Position numbers and translations under genes: made by a program
In this document: piece after piece, positions 49,604-58,385 of the stretch
Position numbering within the stretch: the stretch's first letter is position 1
Layout of the letters: every line of letters starts with the position of its first letter
Notes under the pieces: model-generated
The model's database searches: none
Told to the model about the DNA's origin: nothing
What the model saw: only the letters and a program-made list of their open reading frames with translations
Origin: Bacillus pseudomycoides DSM 12442
Lineage (GTDB): Bacteria > Bacillota > Bacilli > Bacillales > Bacillaceae_G
Direction: 5' to 3'
DNA: 64,000 bases
Assembly (NCBI RefSeq): GCF_000161455.1
Contig: NZ_CM000745.1
Coordinates: forward strand, 252,459-316,458

Positions 49604-50836
49604 ATGAAACATCCGATACATGTTACTTCAGAAATTGGGGAATTACAAACGGTTTTATTAAAACGTCCTGGTAAAGAAGTGGAAAATTTAACGCCAGATT
49701 ATTTGCAACAATTATTATTTGACGATATCCCATATTTACCAATTATTCAAAAAGAACATGATTATTTTGCACAAACATTACGCAATCGGGGTGTTGAAGT
49801 TCTTTATTTAGAAAAACTAGCAGCTGAGGCGTTAGTTGATAAAAAACTTCGTGAAGAATTTGTTGATCGTATTTTAAAAGAAGGACAGACTGACGTAAAT
49901 GTTGCACATCAAACTTTAAAAGAATATTTACTTTCCTTTTCAAATGAAGAATTGATTCAAAAAATTATGGGTGGCGTGCGGAAAAACGAAATTGAAACTA
50001 GTAAAAAAACGCATCTGTATGAATTAATGGAAGATCATTATCCATTTTATTTAGATCCAATGCCAAATTTATATTTTACTCGTGATCCAGCAGCTAGTAT
50101 AGGTGACGGTTTAACAATTAACAAAATGAGAGAACCGGCACGGAGACGTGAATCATTGTTTATGGAATATATCATTAAACATCATCCACGATTTGCAAGT
50201 CATGATGTGCCAGTTTGGTTAGATCGTGATTATAAATTTCCGATTGAAGGTGGCGACGAACTGATTTTAAATGAGGAAACAATTGCAATTGGGGTATCTG
50301 CTCGTACTTCAGCTAAAGCAATTGAGCGTTTAGCTAAAAACTTATTTAGTCGCCAAAATAAAATTAAAAAAGTGCTAGCAATAGAAATTCCAAAATGTCG
50401 TGCTTTTATGCACTTAGATACAGTGTTTACAATGGTCGATTATGACAAATTTACAATTCACCCAGCTATTCAAGGACCAAAAGGAAATATGAATATATAT
50501 ATATTAGAAAAAGGAAAGGATGAAGAAACTCTTAAAATTACCCATCGTACATCTTTAACTGAAGCTTTAAAAGAAGTATTAGGTTTAAGTGAATTAGTAC
50601 TTATCCCTTGCGGAGGAGGAGATGTGATCGCTTCTGCTCGTGAACAATGGAACGATGGATCTAATACATTGGCGATTGCGCCAGGAGTAGTTGTTACATA
50701 TGATCGCAACTATGTATCTAATGCTTTATTACGTGAGCATGGTATAGAAGTTATTGAAGTACTCAGCTCGGAATTATCTCGCGGTCGTGGGGGTCCACGT
50801 TGCATGAGTATGCCGATTGTTCGAAAAGATATTTAG
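49604..50836 (+). CDS. arcA: Arginine deiminase
   Basis: A 410-residue guanidine-modifying enzyme, converting arginine to citrulline and ammonia. Family blocks: EIGELQTVLLKRPGKEVENLTP at the N terminus, FTRDPAASIGDG, IEGGDELIL (catalytic Glu region), the HLDTVFTMVD block with the catalytic His, and the nucleophilic cysteine in GRGGPRCMSMP close to the C terminus. AAAGGAGGTACAAC precedes ATG 49604. First gene of the catabolic operon; its leader holds FNR-type and cre-like sites. Confidence 0.97.
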   Translation: MKHPIHVTSEIGELQTVLLKRPGKEVENLTPDYLQQLLFDDIPYLPIIQKEHDYFAQTLRNRGVEVLYLEKLAAEALVDKKLREEFVDRILKEGQTDVNVAHQTLKEYLLSFSNEELIQKIMGGVRKNEIETSKKTHLYELMEDHYPFYLDPMPNLYFTRDPAASIGDGLTINKMREPARRRESLFMEYIIKHHPRFASHDVPVWLDRDYKFPIEGGDELILNEETIAIGVSARTSAKAIERLAKNLFSRQNKIKKVLAIEIPKCRAFMHLDTVFTMVDYDKFTIHPAIQGPKGNMNIYILEKGKDEETLKITHRTSLTEALKEVLGLSELVLIPCGGGDVIASAREQWNDGSNTLAIAPGVVVTYDRNYVSNALLREHGIEVIEVLSSELSRGRGGPRCMSMPIVRKDI

Positions 50837-50866
50837 TATAAAAAACGGAGAAAGTAGGGATGAATC

Positions 50867-51865
50867 ATGTTGATGACTAAACCAAACTTAAAAGGAAGAA
50901 GTTTTCTTGCTGAAAAAGATTTTACGGAAGAAGAATTATTATACTTTCTAGATTTAGCAGCAGAATTAAAAGAGAAAAAGAAAAATGGTATTCCGCATCG
51001 TTATTTAGAAGGTAAAAATGTTGCACTCTTATTCGAAAAAACTTCAACTCGTACACGGTGTGCATTTACCGTAGCTTGTACAGATTTAGGTGCCAACCCT
51101 GAATACTTAGGTAAAGGTGATATTCAGCTCGGAAAAAAAGAATCTGTTGAAGATACAGCAAAAGTTTTAGGGCGTATGTTTGATGGGATTGAATTCCGTG
51201 GTTTCGATCATGCGACAGTAGAATCTTTAGCAAACAATTCTGGTGTGCCAGTATGGAATGGCTTAACAGATATGTGGCATCCAACACAAACACTTGCAGA
51301 TTTATTAACAATAAAAGAACATGTGGGACGTTTAAAAGACGTTAAGCTCGTTTATGTTGGGGACGGGCGGAACAATGTAGCAAATAGCTTATTAGTCGGC
51401 GGTGCAATTGTTGGAATGGAAGTCCGTATTTGTACACCAGAATCATTATGGCCAGCACAAGAAGTTATTGATTTAGCAAAAAAATATAATGATCGAGTAA
51501 TGGTAACAAGTAATGTTCAAGAGGCTGTTGCAGATGCGGATGTAATTTATACAGATGTATGGGTATCTATGGGGGAAGAAGATAAGTTTGCTGAACGAAT
51601 TGAATTATTGACGCCTTATCAAGTAAATATGCAAATGATTAAAGCAACTGGAAATGAAAATGTGATGTTCTTACATTGTTTACCTGCATTTCATGATGTG
51701 GAAACAATGTACGGAGAAGAGATTTATGAAAAATATGGAATAAAAGAAATGGAAGTAAGTGACGAAGTCTTCCGTAGTAAGCATTCAAAAGTATTTGATC
51801 AAGCAGAAAATAGAATGCATACAATTAAAGCGGTTATGGCAGCTACTTTAGGAAATATGGAGTAA
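50867..51865 (+). CDS. arcB: Catabolic ornithine carbamoyltransferase
   Basis: A 332-residue carbamoyltransferase. In this pathway it runs backward, splitting citrulline with phosphate to ornithine and carbamoyl phosphate. Carbamoyl phosphate is bound by STRTRCAF (about 57-64) and HPTQTLADLL; ornithine by the HCLPAFHD loop (about 272-279). It follows arcA by 30 bases. AGGGATG precedes ATG 50867. Placement between arcA and arcD makes it the catabolic enzyme rather than biosynthetic argF. Confidence 0.95.
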   Translation: MLMTKPNLKGRSFLAEKDFTEEELLYFLDLAAELKEKKKNGIPHRYLEGKNVALLFEKTSTRTRCAFTVACTDLGANPEYLGKGDIQLGKKESVEDTAKVLGRMFDGIEFRGFDHATVESLANNSGVPVWNGLTDMWHPTQTLADLLTIKEHVGRLKDVKLVYVGDGRNNVANSLLVGGAIVGMEVRICTPESLWPAQEVIDLAKKYNDRVMVTSNVQEAVADADVIYTDVWVSMGEEDKFAERIELLTPYQVNMQMIKATGNENVMFLHCLPAFHDVETMYGEEIYEKYGIKEMEVSDEVFRSKHSKVFDQAENRMHTIKAVMAATLGNME

Positions 51866-51895
51866 AGAAGGAAGGTAATCTTCCTTCTTTCTCCT
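51865..51895 (+). terminator. Hairpin between arcB and arcD
   Basis: A perfect 11-bp stem (AAAGAAGGAAG with CTTCCTTCTTT) and 4-base loop, then CTCC rather than a T run; probably an mRNA stability or partial termination element. Confidence 0.65.
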
Positions 51896-51960
51896 CCTTT
51901 AGACACTATCATTCACTATTGTTGTTTTCTTCTTATTGCAATTAAAGAGAGGTGAGTGTA

Positions 51961-53376
51961 ATGGGTGAAGAAAAGAAACTAGGACTATTTACTTTAACAG
52001 CTCTTGTCGTTGGTTCCATGATAGGCGGTGGAGCATTTAACTTAGCAAGTGATATGGCAAAAGGCGCTGGTGCGGGAGCCATTATTATCGGATGGGTTAT
52101 AACAGGGATTGGGATGATTGCTCTTGGATTATCATTTCAAAATTTAACTGTAAAAAGACCAGATTTAGATGGTGGTATTTTTAGTTATGCAAAAGCAGGA
52201 TTTGGTAATTTTATGGGATTTAATAGTGCCTGGGGATATTGGCTATCTGCTTGGCTTGGTAATGTAGCTTACGGTACATTATTATTCTCTTCATTAGGTT
52301 ATTTCTTCCCAGTTTTTGAAGGTGGACAAAATGTAGCTTCGATTATTGGAGCGAGTATATTGCTATGGTGTGTTCACATGCTAATTTTACGTGGGGTACA
52401 ATCAGCAGCACTTGTAAATTTAGTAACAACAATTGCAAAATTAGTGCCTGTATTTGTCTTTATTGTTGTAGGAATTTTCGCCTTCCATATTGATATTTTC
52501 TTAGATGGTTTTTGGGGACAAGCTGGTTCCTTTTCTTGGGGAGCAGTAGGTAGTCAAGTTAAGAGCACAATGCTTGTAACTCTTTGGGTATTTATTGGTG
52601 TAGAAGGAGCTGTTGTCTTATCAAGTCGTGCGAAAAGCCGAAGCGATGTGGGGAAAGCAACAGTCATCGGATTAATTGGTACACTCATCATTTATATCCT
52701 ACTTACATTACTATCTCTTGGTCTTATGCAACAAGCTGATGTTGCTAATTTGAAAAATCCATCTATGGCGTATTTATTTGAAAGCGTTGTCGGGAAATGG
52801 GGCGCTATTTTTATTAACTTAGGTTTAGTCATTTCTGTATTAGGTGCTTGGTTAGGATGGACGCTACTCGCATCTGAAATTCCGTATTTAGCTGCTAAAG
52901 ACGGAGTGTTTCCAAAGTGGTTTGCGAAAGAAAACAAAAACAAAGCTCCTATAAATTCATTATGGATAACAAATGGTTTAATTCAAGTTTTCTTATTAAC
53001 ATTTGTTGTTTCAGATCAAGCATATAATTTTGCATTTTCTCTCGCGTCCTCTGCTATTTTAATTCCGTATGCTTTTTCAGCATTCTATCAATTTAAGCAC
53101 AGTTTACAATCTAAAGAAAAAGATCGAACAAAAAATATAATCATTGGTTTGGTAGCAAGTATTTATGGAATTTGGTTAGTGTATGCAGCTGGCTTAGATT
53201 ACTTATTACTAACAATGACATTATATGCACCTGGTATTTTCATCTTTTACAATGTTCAAAAGCAAACGAATCCAAAACAAATATTTACTCGTGTGGAACT
53301 GGCATCCTCTGTAGCTATTGGTGCCTTAGCATTTTTTGCGATTTACGGATTAATTACAGGGAGTATCACTTTATAA
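51961..53376 (+). CDS. arcD: Arginine/ornithine antiporter
   Basis: A 471-residue APC-superfamily exchanger with 12 or more spans, importing arginine and exporting ornithine without net energy cost. The first helix carries the substrate motif VGSMIGGGAFNLASDMA. Conserved GYWLSAWLGNVAYGTLLFSSLGYF and TLWVFIGVEGAVVLSSRAKSRSDVGKATVIG segments are typical of arginine-ornithine antiporters. ATG 51961 is used with GAGAGGTGA; GTG 51952 is within that site. Confidence 0.94.
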   Translation: MGEEKKLGLFTLTALVVGSMIGGGAFNLASDMAKGAGAGAIIIGWVITGIGMIALGLSFQNLTVKRPDLDGGIFSYAKAGFGNFMGFNSAWGYWLSAWLGNVAYGTLLFSSLGYFFPVFEGGQNVASIIGASILLWCVHMLILRGVQSAALVNLVTTIAKLVPVFVFIVVGIFAFHIDIFLDGFWGQAGSFSWGAVGSQVKSTMLVTLWVFIGVEGAVVLSSRAKSRSDVGKATVIGLIGTLIIYILLTLLSLGLMQQADVANLKNPSMAYLFESVVGKWGAIFINLGLVISVLGAWLGWTLLASEIPYLAAKDGVFPKWFAKENKNKAPINSLWITNGLIQVFLLTFVVSDQAYNFAFSLASSAILIPYAFSAFYQFKHSLQSKEKDRTKNIIIGLVASIYGIWLVYAAGLDYLLLTMTLYAPGIFIFYNVQKQTNPKQIFTRVELASSVAIGALAFFAIYGLITGSITL

Positions 53377-53413
53377 AATTTTGTGAAAATGAAATCAATT
53401 GGAGGGTTGAAAT

Positions 53414-54376
53414 ATGAAACGAAGAAAAATCGTAGTTGCACTAGGGGGAAATGCTATACAATCTGGAAATGCCACTGCCGAGGCGCAGCAAGAAGCATTA
53501 GAAAGAACAGCAGAACAACTTGTTAAAATTATGGAAAATAACGTTGATATTGTTATTGCACATGGAAATGGCCCGCAAGTAGGTAATATTTTATTGCAAC
53601 AAAAAGCAGCAGATACGGAAAAAACACCGGCAATGCCGTTAGATACTTGTGGTGCAATGAGCCAAGGGATGATCGGATATTGGATGGAAAATGCAATTGA
53701 GAAGGCTTTGAAAAAGCGTAAAATAAAAAAAGAAGTAGCCACGGTTATAACACGTGTTGTCGTGGATGAAAAGGATGAGGCATTCCGAAATCCAACAAAA
53801 CCAATTGGGCCTTTCTATACAGAAGAAGAAGCAAGAAAGTTAATGGAAGAAACAAAAGCTGTATTTAAAGAGGATGCAGGAAGAGGATGGAGACGCGTTG
53901 TGCCGTCACCAAAGCCTGTGAGTATTCACGAGCATAAAGTAATCAATTCATTAGTTGAAGGTGGAAATATAGTCATTGCTGTTGGAGGTGGAGGAATCCC
54001 CGTTATTGAGTCTGAGGAAGGGTTAAAAGGTACTGAAGCTGTCATTGATAAGGACTTTGCAGCTCAAAAGTTAGCAGAACTAGTAGATGCTGATACACTT
54101 GTGATTTTAACGGCAGTTGATTATGTTTATGTGCATTTTAATCAGCCTAATCAAAAGAGATTAGAGGCTGTTACAGTCGATGAATTAGAAGGGTATATAC
54201 AGGAGAAACAATTTGCAGCAGGTAGTATGCTTCCAAAAATTGAAGCTGCTATTAGTTTTGCAAATGCAGATCCAAAGCGAAAAACAATTATTACTTCATT
54301 AGAAAAAGTATATGAAGCATTAGAAGAAAAAGCTGGTACGATTATTTCTAAGCAGGACGTATATGCTTGTGTATAA
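53414..54376 (+). CDS. arcC: Carbamate kinase
   Basis: A 320-residue amino acid kinase-fold enzyme making ATP from carbamoyl phosphate and ADP, the energy-yielding step. Landmarks: VVALGGNAIQ (residues 7-16), AHGNGPQVGNI (about 49-59), the substrate lysine in VPSPKP, GGGGIPVI, and KDFAAQKLAELVDADTLVILTAVDYVYVHF. It lies 37 bases after arcD with TTGGAGGG as ribosome site. Confidence 0.96.
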   Translation: MKRRKIVVALGGNAIQSGNATAEAQQEALERTAEQLVKIMENNVDIVIAHGNGPQVGNILLQQKAADTEKTPAMPLDTCGAMSQGMIGYWMENAIEKALKKRKIKKEVATVITRVVVDEKDEAFRNPTKPIGPFYTEEEARKLMEETKAVFKEDAGRGWRRVVPSPKPVSIHEHKVINSLVEGGNIVIAVGGGGIPVIESEEGLKGTEAVIDKDFAAQKLAELVDADTLVILTAVDYVYVHFNQPNQKRLEAVTVDELEGYIQEKQFAAGSMLPKIEAAISFANADPKRKTIITSLEKVYEALEEKAGTIISKQDVYACV

Positions 54377-54404
54377 ACATAGCTCTTCTATTACTAGTAA
54401 TTTC

Positions 54405-54440
54405 AAAAAGAATGGGGTTAGTAACTTCATTCTTTTTGTT
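54405..54440 (+). terminator. Terminator after arcC
   Basis: A perfect 10-bp stem (AAAAAGAATG with CATTCTTTTT), 13-base loop, followed by GTTTGTT. It separates arcR from the structural genes. Confidence 0.75.
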
Positions 54441-54574
54441 TGTTAATTTTTAGGAAAAATGTTCATAAAGTATTCATGATAAGAAAAAGCTGTGTAGGTT
54501 AAGTGTGATAAAATAAAATTGAATACGCTTTCTCGATGTTTCACTCCGATATATAGCAAGAGAGAAGGAATTTT

Positions 54575-55264
54575 ATGAACAGACGGAACGTAGTTAAAGA
54601 CTTGAAGCAGTTTGAATTATTTTCTCATGTAACAGATACAAAATTAAAAAGCCTATCAGAGTTTGTTTATTGGCGAACTTATAAGAAAGGTCAGTTTTTA
54701 TTTTTAGAAGGTGATTCAAGAGAAAGAATTTATTTTATGCTAGATGGTTTTGTAAAGTTAGAGCGAGTAAATCAAAACGGGAATTTATTATATGAAGACT
54801 ATGTAAAGCGACTTTCTATTTTTCCTTATGGTGGTATGTTTACAGACAATGCATATAATTATACAGCGGAGGCAATGACAGATGTGGATGTTTACTATAT
54901 TCCTACAGTGATTTTTGAAGATATGGTAAAAGCAAGTCGGACACAGCTAATGTACGTTGTTCAGCAGTTATCCTCTATATTAAAAATTAACGAAAATCGG
55001 GTGCAAAATATTACAATCCCAAATGCACAAGATCGTGTTATCCAGACATTAAATTATTTAATGAATGATTTAGGAGAACAAGATGGTGAGGAAATTGTAA
55101 TCGCATGTCCACTTACAACAATTGAAATTTCAAAGATATCTGGAACATCTCGAGAGACTGTTAGCGGTGTATTAAAACAATTGAAAAATGATAGTATTGT
55201 TACGGTTCTAGGTAAAAAAATTACTATACATAATCCAACGTACTTTGAGGAAATTTCGATGTGA
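54575..55264 (+). CDS. arcR: CRP/FNR-family regulator ArcR
   Basis: A 229-residue regulator: a cupin-like effector domain (about 15-130; YKKGQFLFLEGDSRERIYFMLDGFVKL), the dimer helix, and a C-terminal winged helix with TIEISKISGTSRETVSGVLKQLKND. It lacks the N- or C-terminal cysteine clusters of Fnr, so it should not sense oxygen directly; it belongs with ArcR proteins that activate arc genes. GAGAAGGAA precedes ATG 54575. A terminator lies upstream, so it has its own promoter. Confidence 0.9.
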   Translation: MNRRNVVKDLKQFELFSHVTDTKLKSLSEFVYWRTYKKGQFLFLEGDSRERIYFMLDGFVKLERVNQNGNLLYEDYVKRLSIFPYGGMFTDNAYNYTAEAMTDVDVYYIPTVIFEDMVKASRTQLMYVVQQLSSILKINENRVQNITIPNAQDRVIQTLNYLMNDLGEQDGEEIVIACPLTTIEISKISGTSRETVSGVLKQLKNDSIVTVLGKKITIHNPTYFEEISM

Positions 55265-55288
55265 AAACTTCATATTGTATATTAATAG

Positions 55289-55319
55289 AGTTCTTTATAT
55301 ATTTATAAGGAACTTTTTT
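55289..55319 (+). terminator. Terminator of arcR
   Basis: AGTTCTTTATA and TATAAGGAACT pair (11 positions, one G-U) followed by T6. Confidence 0.8.
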
Positions 55320-55402
55320 ATGTTATTCCCTATAAAAAGATTGTATATTCCGATAATGTTAGCTAAAATCGATAATAAAAAACAAAGGAGAAGGGAGAAA
55401 GA

Positions 55403-56086
55403 ATGATTCGGATTGAATATGATCGATTAGTAGCCATTTTTTACAGTGTCGGAGTATTACTATTAATAAAAATGCCAAATGATAATGAATTAATTGGAGA
55501 AAAATTATTTCACGCATACGGGATTCCAGTAGATACATATATTTATATGGGGTATAAGATTTCGAATATCTGGATTTGTTCTTTTGCATTACAAGCAATT
55601 TCTTTTCTATTTCTTATAAAGTGGTTAGAAAAGAAGGATTCTAATTGGTTAAAAAAGCTAAATAACATAAAAGTAGTGTGTATGAGTGTCTTGATTATCA
55701 TAATGCCATTTACTTTAAATGAAATACTTCAAACTCTTGATAAAACATGGCATTACACAGGGAAAAAAGGACTAGAGGCAATTGAATACAAAAAAGAGGA
55801 TAGCCAATGTACGATGGAGAAAAAGGGGGATAATTTTGAACAAAATTGCGTCGTCACTTTAAAAAATTATCGCAATCATTCACAAGCATTACAACTTGTT
55901 TTATATCAAGATGCAAATCAAAAATTAAAGAGTTATCAGGTACCAACACCTATTTACCTACAGCGACATGAAACAAAGCAATTTGAGTTTCAAGTTCCAG
56001 TTGTTTATGATGACGTCGTAGTGAAAAATAAAGCACCAAATATTAAATTGCGGTCATTAAATAAAAATCATAAGACAGATAATTAG
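55403..56086 (+). CDS. Membrane protein of unknown function
   Basis: A 227-residue protein with three hydrophobic segments (about 8-24, 50-72 and 88-106) and a C-terminal hydrophilic domain (about 115-227) with a conserved-looking pair of cysteines (SQCTMEKK, NCVVTLKNY) that may form an extracytoplasmic disulfide. The last part looks like a beta sandwich (KSYQVPTPIYLQRHETKQFEFQVPVVYDD). I do not recognise it. AAAGGAGAAGGGAG precedes ATG 55403, supporting real translation. Confidence 0.7.
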   Translation: MIRIEYDRLVAIFYSVGVLLLIKMPNDNELIGEKLFHAYGIPVDTYIYMGYKISNIWICSFALQAISFLFLIKWLEKKDSNWLKKLNNIKVVCMSVLIIIMPFTLNEILQTLDKTWHYTGKKGLEAIEYKKEDSQCTMEKKGDNFEQNCVVTLKNYRNHSQALQLVLYQDANQKLKSYQVPTPIYLQRHETKQFEFQVPVVYDDVVVKNKAPNIKLRSLNKNHKTDN

Positions 56087-56150
56087 TTTATGAAAATGAG
56101 GTTTGTTATTAGGAGAAAGAATTAGAAATGAAAAAGAAAAGTAAACTTTA

Positions 56151-56199
56151 GTCATCCAAAATGTTGCGAATAATCGGGCATAAATTGGATGATTTTTTA
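56151..56199 (+). terminator. Terminator-like hairpin after the membrane-protein gene
   Basis: TCATCCAA and TTGGATGA pair around a 25-base loop that includes further pairing, followed by T6. Confidence 0.6.
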
Positions 56200-56206
56200 T
56201 TTGTAA

Positions 56207-56320
56207 TTAAGACCCATACATCAAAATTCAGGGAACCAACTGTCCGTAAAAGCCCGATTGGTGAGGGCTAATAATCAGTGGGGGATGAAGAATCCCCCAC
56301 TGATTAAAGTTTCACTTTAT
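56207..56320 (+). repeat. bcr1 repeat, 5'-truncated (114 bp)
   Basis: Lacks the first ~25 bases and part of the first stem; from TTCAGGGAACCAACTGTCCG on it follows the bcr1 order: AAAGCCCGATTGGTGAGGG, a perfect GTGGGGGAT/ATCCCCCAC hairpin, CTGATTAAAGTTTCACTTTAT. Confidence 0.9.
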
Positions 56321-56445
56321 TAATGATAAAGGGGAGTGAGAAATTCCCACCAAGTATGTACACCATAAAAATATGTAAGGTTAATGAAATGGAGTATTGT
56401 TTCTTAAAGAAAAGTAGATATTTAGTAATAAGATGAAATTTCTCA

Positions 56446-56473
56446 TTGCAAACTCTCTATATTTTGTTATGAT
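56446..56473 (+). promoter_or_regulatory. Sigma-A promoter of the glucosidase gene
   Basis: TTGCAA and TATGAT separated by 16 bases, 60 bases before the start codon, with an operator just after it. Confidence 0.65.
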
Positions 56474-56480
56474 AGTGTTA

Positions 56481-56494
56481 CGAAAACGTTTGCA
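56481..56494 (+). promoter_or_regulatory. cre/LacI-type operator of the glucosidase gene
   Basis: CGAAAACGTTTGCA differs from the cre core TGAAARCGYTTNCA by one base and covers the expected transcription start, a repressing position. A near-identical sequence lies before the PTS gene. Confidence 0.7.
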
Positions 56495-56531
56495 TAAATT
56501 TTTAAGATGGATGCAAAAGGAGAGAATTATT

Positions 56532-58196
56532 ATGAATAAAACATGGTGGAAAGAAGCTGTCGCTTATCAAATTTATCCACGTAGCTTTATGGATTCCAAT
56601 GGTGATGGTATTGGAGATTTACAAGGTATTATTACAAAACTTGATTATTTAAAGGATTTAGGTATCGATGTAATTTGGATTTGTCCAATGTATAAATCAC
56701 CGAATGATGATAATGGTTATGATATTAGTGACTATCAAGACATTATGGATGAATTTGGTACAATGGCTGATTTTGATGAATTACTAGATGAAGTGCATAA
56801 ACGTGGTATGAAGCTCATTATTGATTTAGTTATTAATCACACGAGTGATGAACATCCTTGGTTTATTGAATCGCGTTCGTCTAAAGATAATCCAAAACGT
56901 GATTGGTATATTTGGCGCGATGGTAAGGATGGAGAAGAGCCAAATAATTGGGAAAGTATCTTTAGCGGTTCTGCTTGGGAATATGATGAAGTAACAGATC
57001 AATATTTCTTACACATATTCTCACGTAAACAACCAGATTTAAACTGGGAGAATGCACAGGTCCGTGAAGTTTTATATGATACTGTAAACTGGTGGCTAAA
57101 TAAAGGAATTGATGGTTTCCGTGTAGATGCAATCAGTCATATCAAAAAAGAAGAAGGCCTAAAAGACATGCCAAATCCAAAAGGATTAAAGTATGTGCCT
57201 TCTTTTGATAAACATATGAATGTAAATGGAATTCAACCACTTTTAGAAGAGTTGAAGGAGAATACATTTTCAAAATACGATATTATGACTGTTGGAGAAG
57301 CCAATGGTGTCAAAGTTGAAGATGCTGATCTGTGGGTTGGAGAAGAAAACGGTAAATTTAATATGGTATTTCAGTTTGAGCATTTAAGTTTATGGGATGC
57401 AGAAAAGAAAAAGGAACTTGATGTTGTGGAACTGAAAAAGGTGTTAACGAAGTGGCAAAAAGGTTTAGAAAATAAGGGATGGAATGCGTTGTATATTGAA
57501 AATCATGATAAACCACGGATTGTTTCTACGTGGGGAGATGATAAACAGTATTGGCGTGAAAGTGCAACAGCTTTAGGAGCAATGTACTTCTTTATGCACG
57601 GAACACCGTTTATTTATCAAGGACAAGAAATTGGTATGACAAATGTTCAATTCCGAAATATTGAAGATTATGATGACGTAGCAATTAAGAATTTATATCG
57701 CGAGAAAATTGCAGAAGGCGTATCACATCAAGAAATGATGGAAATTATTTGGGCATCTTGTCGTGATAATTCACGTACACCAATGCAATGGAATGATGAA
57801 GAAAACGCTGGTTTTACAACAGGGAAACCGTGGTTTGGAATGAATCCAAATTATAAAGAAATTAATGTTCAAAAGCAGCAAGTAGAGGCTAGTTCTATTT
57901 TTAATTTCTATAAAAAGATGATTGCACTAAAAAAAGAGCATGATGTATTTAATTATGGCACATATGATTTGATTTTAGAGAATGATCCGCAGGTTTATGC
58001 GTATACGCGTACGTTAAATGATGCAAAAGTTGTTGTGATTAGTAATATATCTAAAGAAAATGCTGTGTATAATGAGGATACATTCTCTTTAGAACGCAAA
58101 CGTTTGCTTTTAAATAACTATGAAGTAGCGGAACATAATAAATGTACTACAATTACTTTAAAACCTTATGAAACAAGGGTTTATCGTATTTCTTAA
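56532..58196 (+). CDS. malL: Alpha-glucosidase / oligo-1,6-glucosidase, GH13
   Basis: A 554-residue cytoplasmic GH13 enzyme hydrolysing short alpha-glucosides. The barrel starts with YQIYPRSFMDSNGDGIGDLQGI; region II has the nucleophile Asp in GFRVDAISHI, region III the acid Glu in TVGEANGV, and region IV the His-Asp in IENHDKPR. The residue after the nucleophile is Ala, where isomaltase types usually have Val and maltase types Thr. ATG 56532 is used with AAGGAGAG; the open frame reaches back to 56433. The neighbouring PTS gene suggests it works on imported disaccharide or its phosphate; trehalose-6-phosphate or maltose-6-phosphate hydrolase activity is an alternative. Own promoter and operator; terminator downstream. 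Confidence 0.87.
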   Translation: MNKTWWKEAVAYQIYPRSFMDSNGDGIGDLQGIITKLDYLKDLGIDVIWICPMYKSPNDDNGYDISDYQDIMDEFGTMADFDELLDEVHKRGMKLIIDLVINHTSDEHPWFIESRSSKDNPKRDWYIWRDGKDGEEPNNWESIFSGSAWEYDEVTDQYFLHIFSRKQPDLNWENAQVREVLYDTVNWWLNKGIDGFRVDAISHIKKEEGLKDMPNPKGLKYVPSFDKHMNVNGIQPLLEELKENTFSKYDIMTVGEANGVKVEDADLWVGEENGKFNMVFQFEHLSLWDAEKKKELDVVELKKVLTKWQKGLENKGWNALYIENHDKPRIVSTWGDDKQYWRESATALGAMYFFMHGTPFIYQGQEIGMTNVQFRNIEDYDDVAIKNLYREKIAEGVSHQEMMEIIWASCRDNSRTPMQWNDEENAGFTTGKPWFGMNPNYKEINVQKQQVEASSIFNFYKKMIALKKEHDVFNYGTYDLILENDPQVYAYTRTLNDAKVVVISNISKENAVYNEDTFSLERKRLLLNNYEVAEHNKCTTITLKPYETRVYRIS

Positions 58197-58198
58197 TA

Positions 58199-58230
58199 AA
58201 AAAAGATGCTCTCGTAGCATCTTTTTTTAT
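58199..58230 (+). terminator. Terminator of the glucosidase gene
   Basis: A 10-bp stem (AAAAGATGCT with AGCATCTTTT), 5-base loop, T7. Confidence 0.9.
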
Positions 58231-58249
58231 GAAAAATAATAAATTTATA

Positions 58250-58278
58250 TTGCAATATGAAAACGCTTTTATTAAAAT
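58250..58278 (+). promoter_or_regulatory. Promoter of the PTS gene with embedded operator
   Basis: TTGCAA and TAAAAT separated by 17 bases; the spacer contains TGAAAACGCTTTTA, a cre-like sequence. Confidence 0.6.
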
Positions 58279-58285
58279 AGATTTA

Positions 58286-58299
58286 TGAAAACGTTTGCG
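58286..58299 (+). promoter_or_regulatory. Second cre/LacI-type operator before the PTS gene
   Basis: TGAAAACGTTTGCG matches the cre core except the last base and nearly equals the operator at 56481. A further ATCGTTTTCG lies at 58311-58320, so three AAAACG-type boxes cluster here. Confidence 0.7.
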
Positions 58300-58385
58300 T
58301 TAAAAAAGGTATCGTTTTCGTAAGCAAAAAGAAATTATTATCTATATTATTAGGGATTTTATAAATAAAGAGGAGGAAAAAACAG

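Noticed and set aside
56129..56149. Tiny frame MKKKSKL after TTAGGAGAAAG
   Set aside because: Seven residues behind a fair ribosome site, but composition is trivial and it could be chance.
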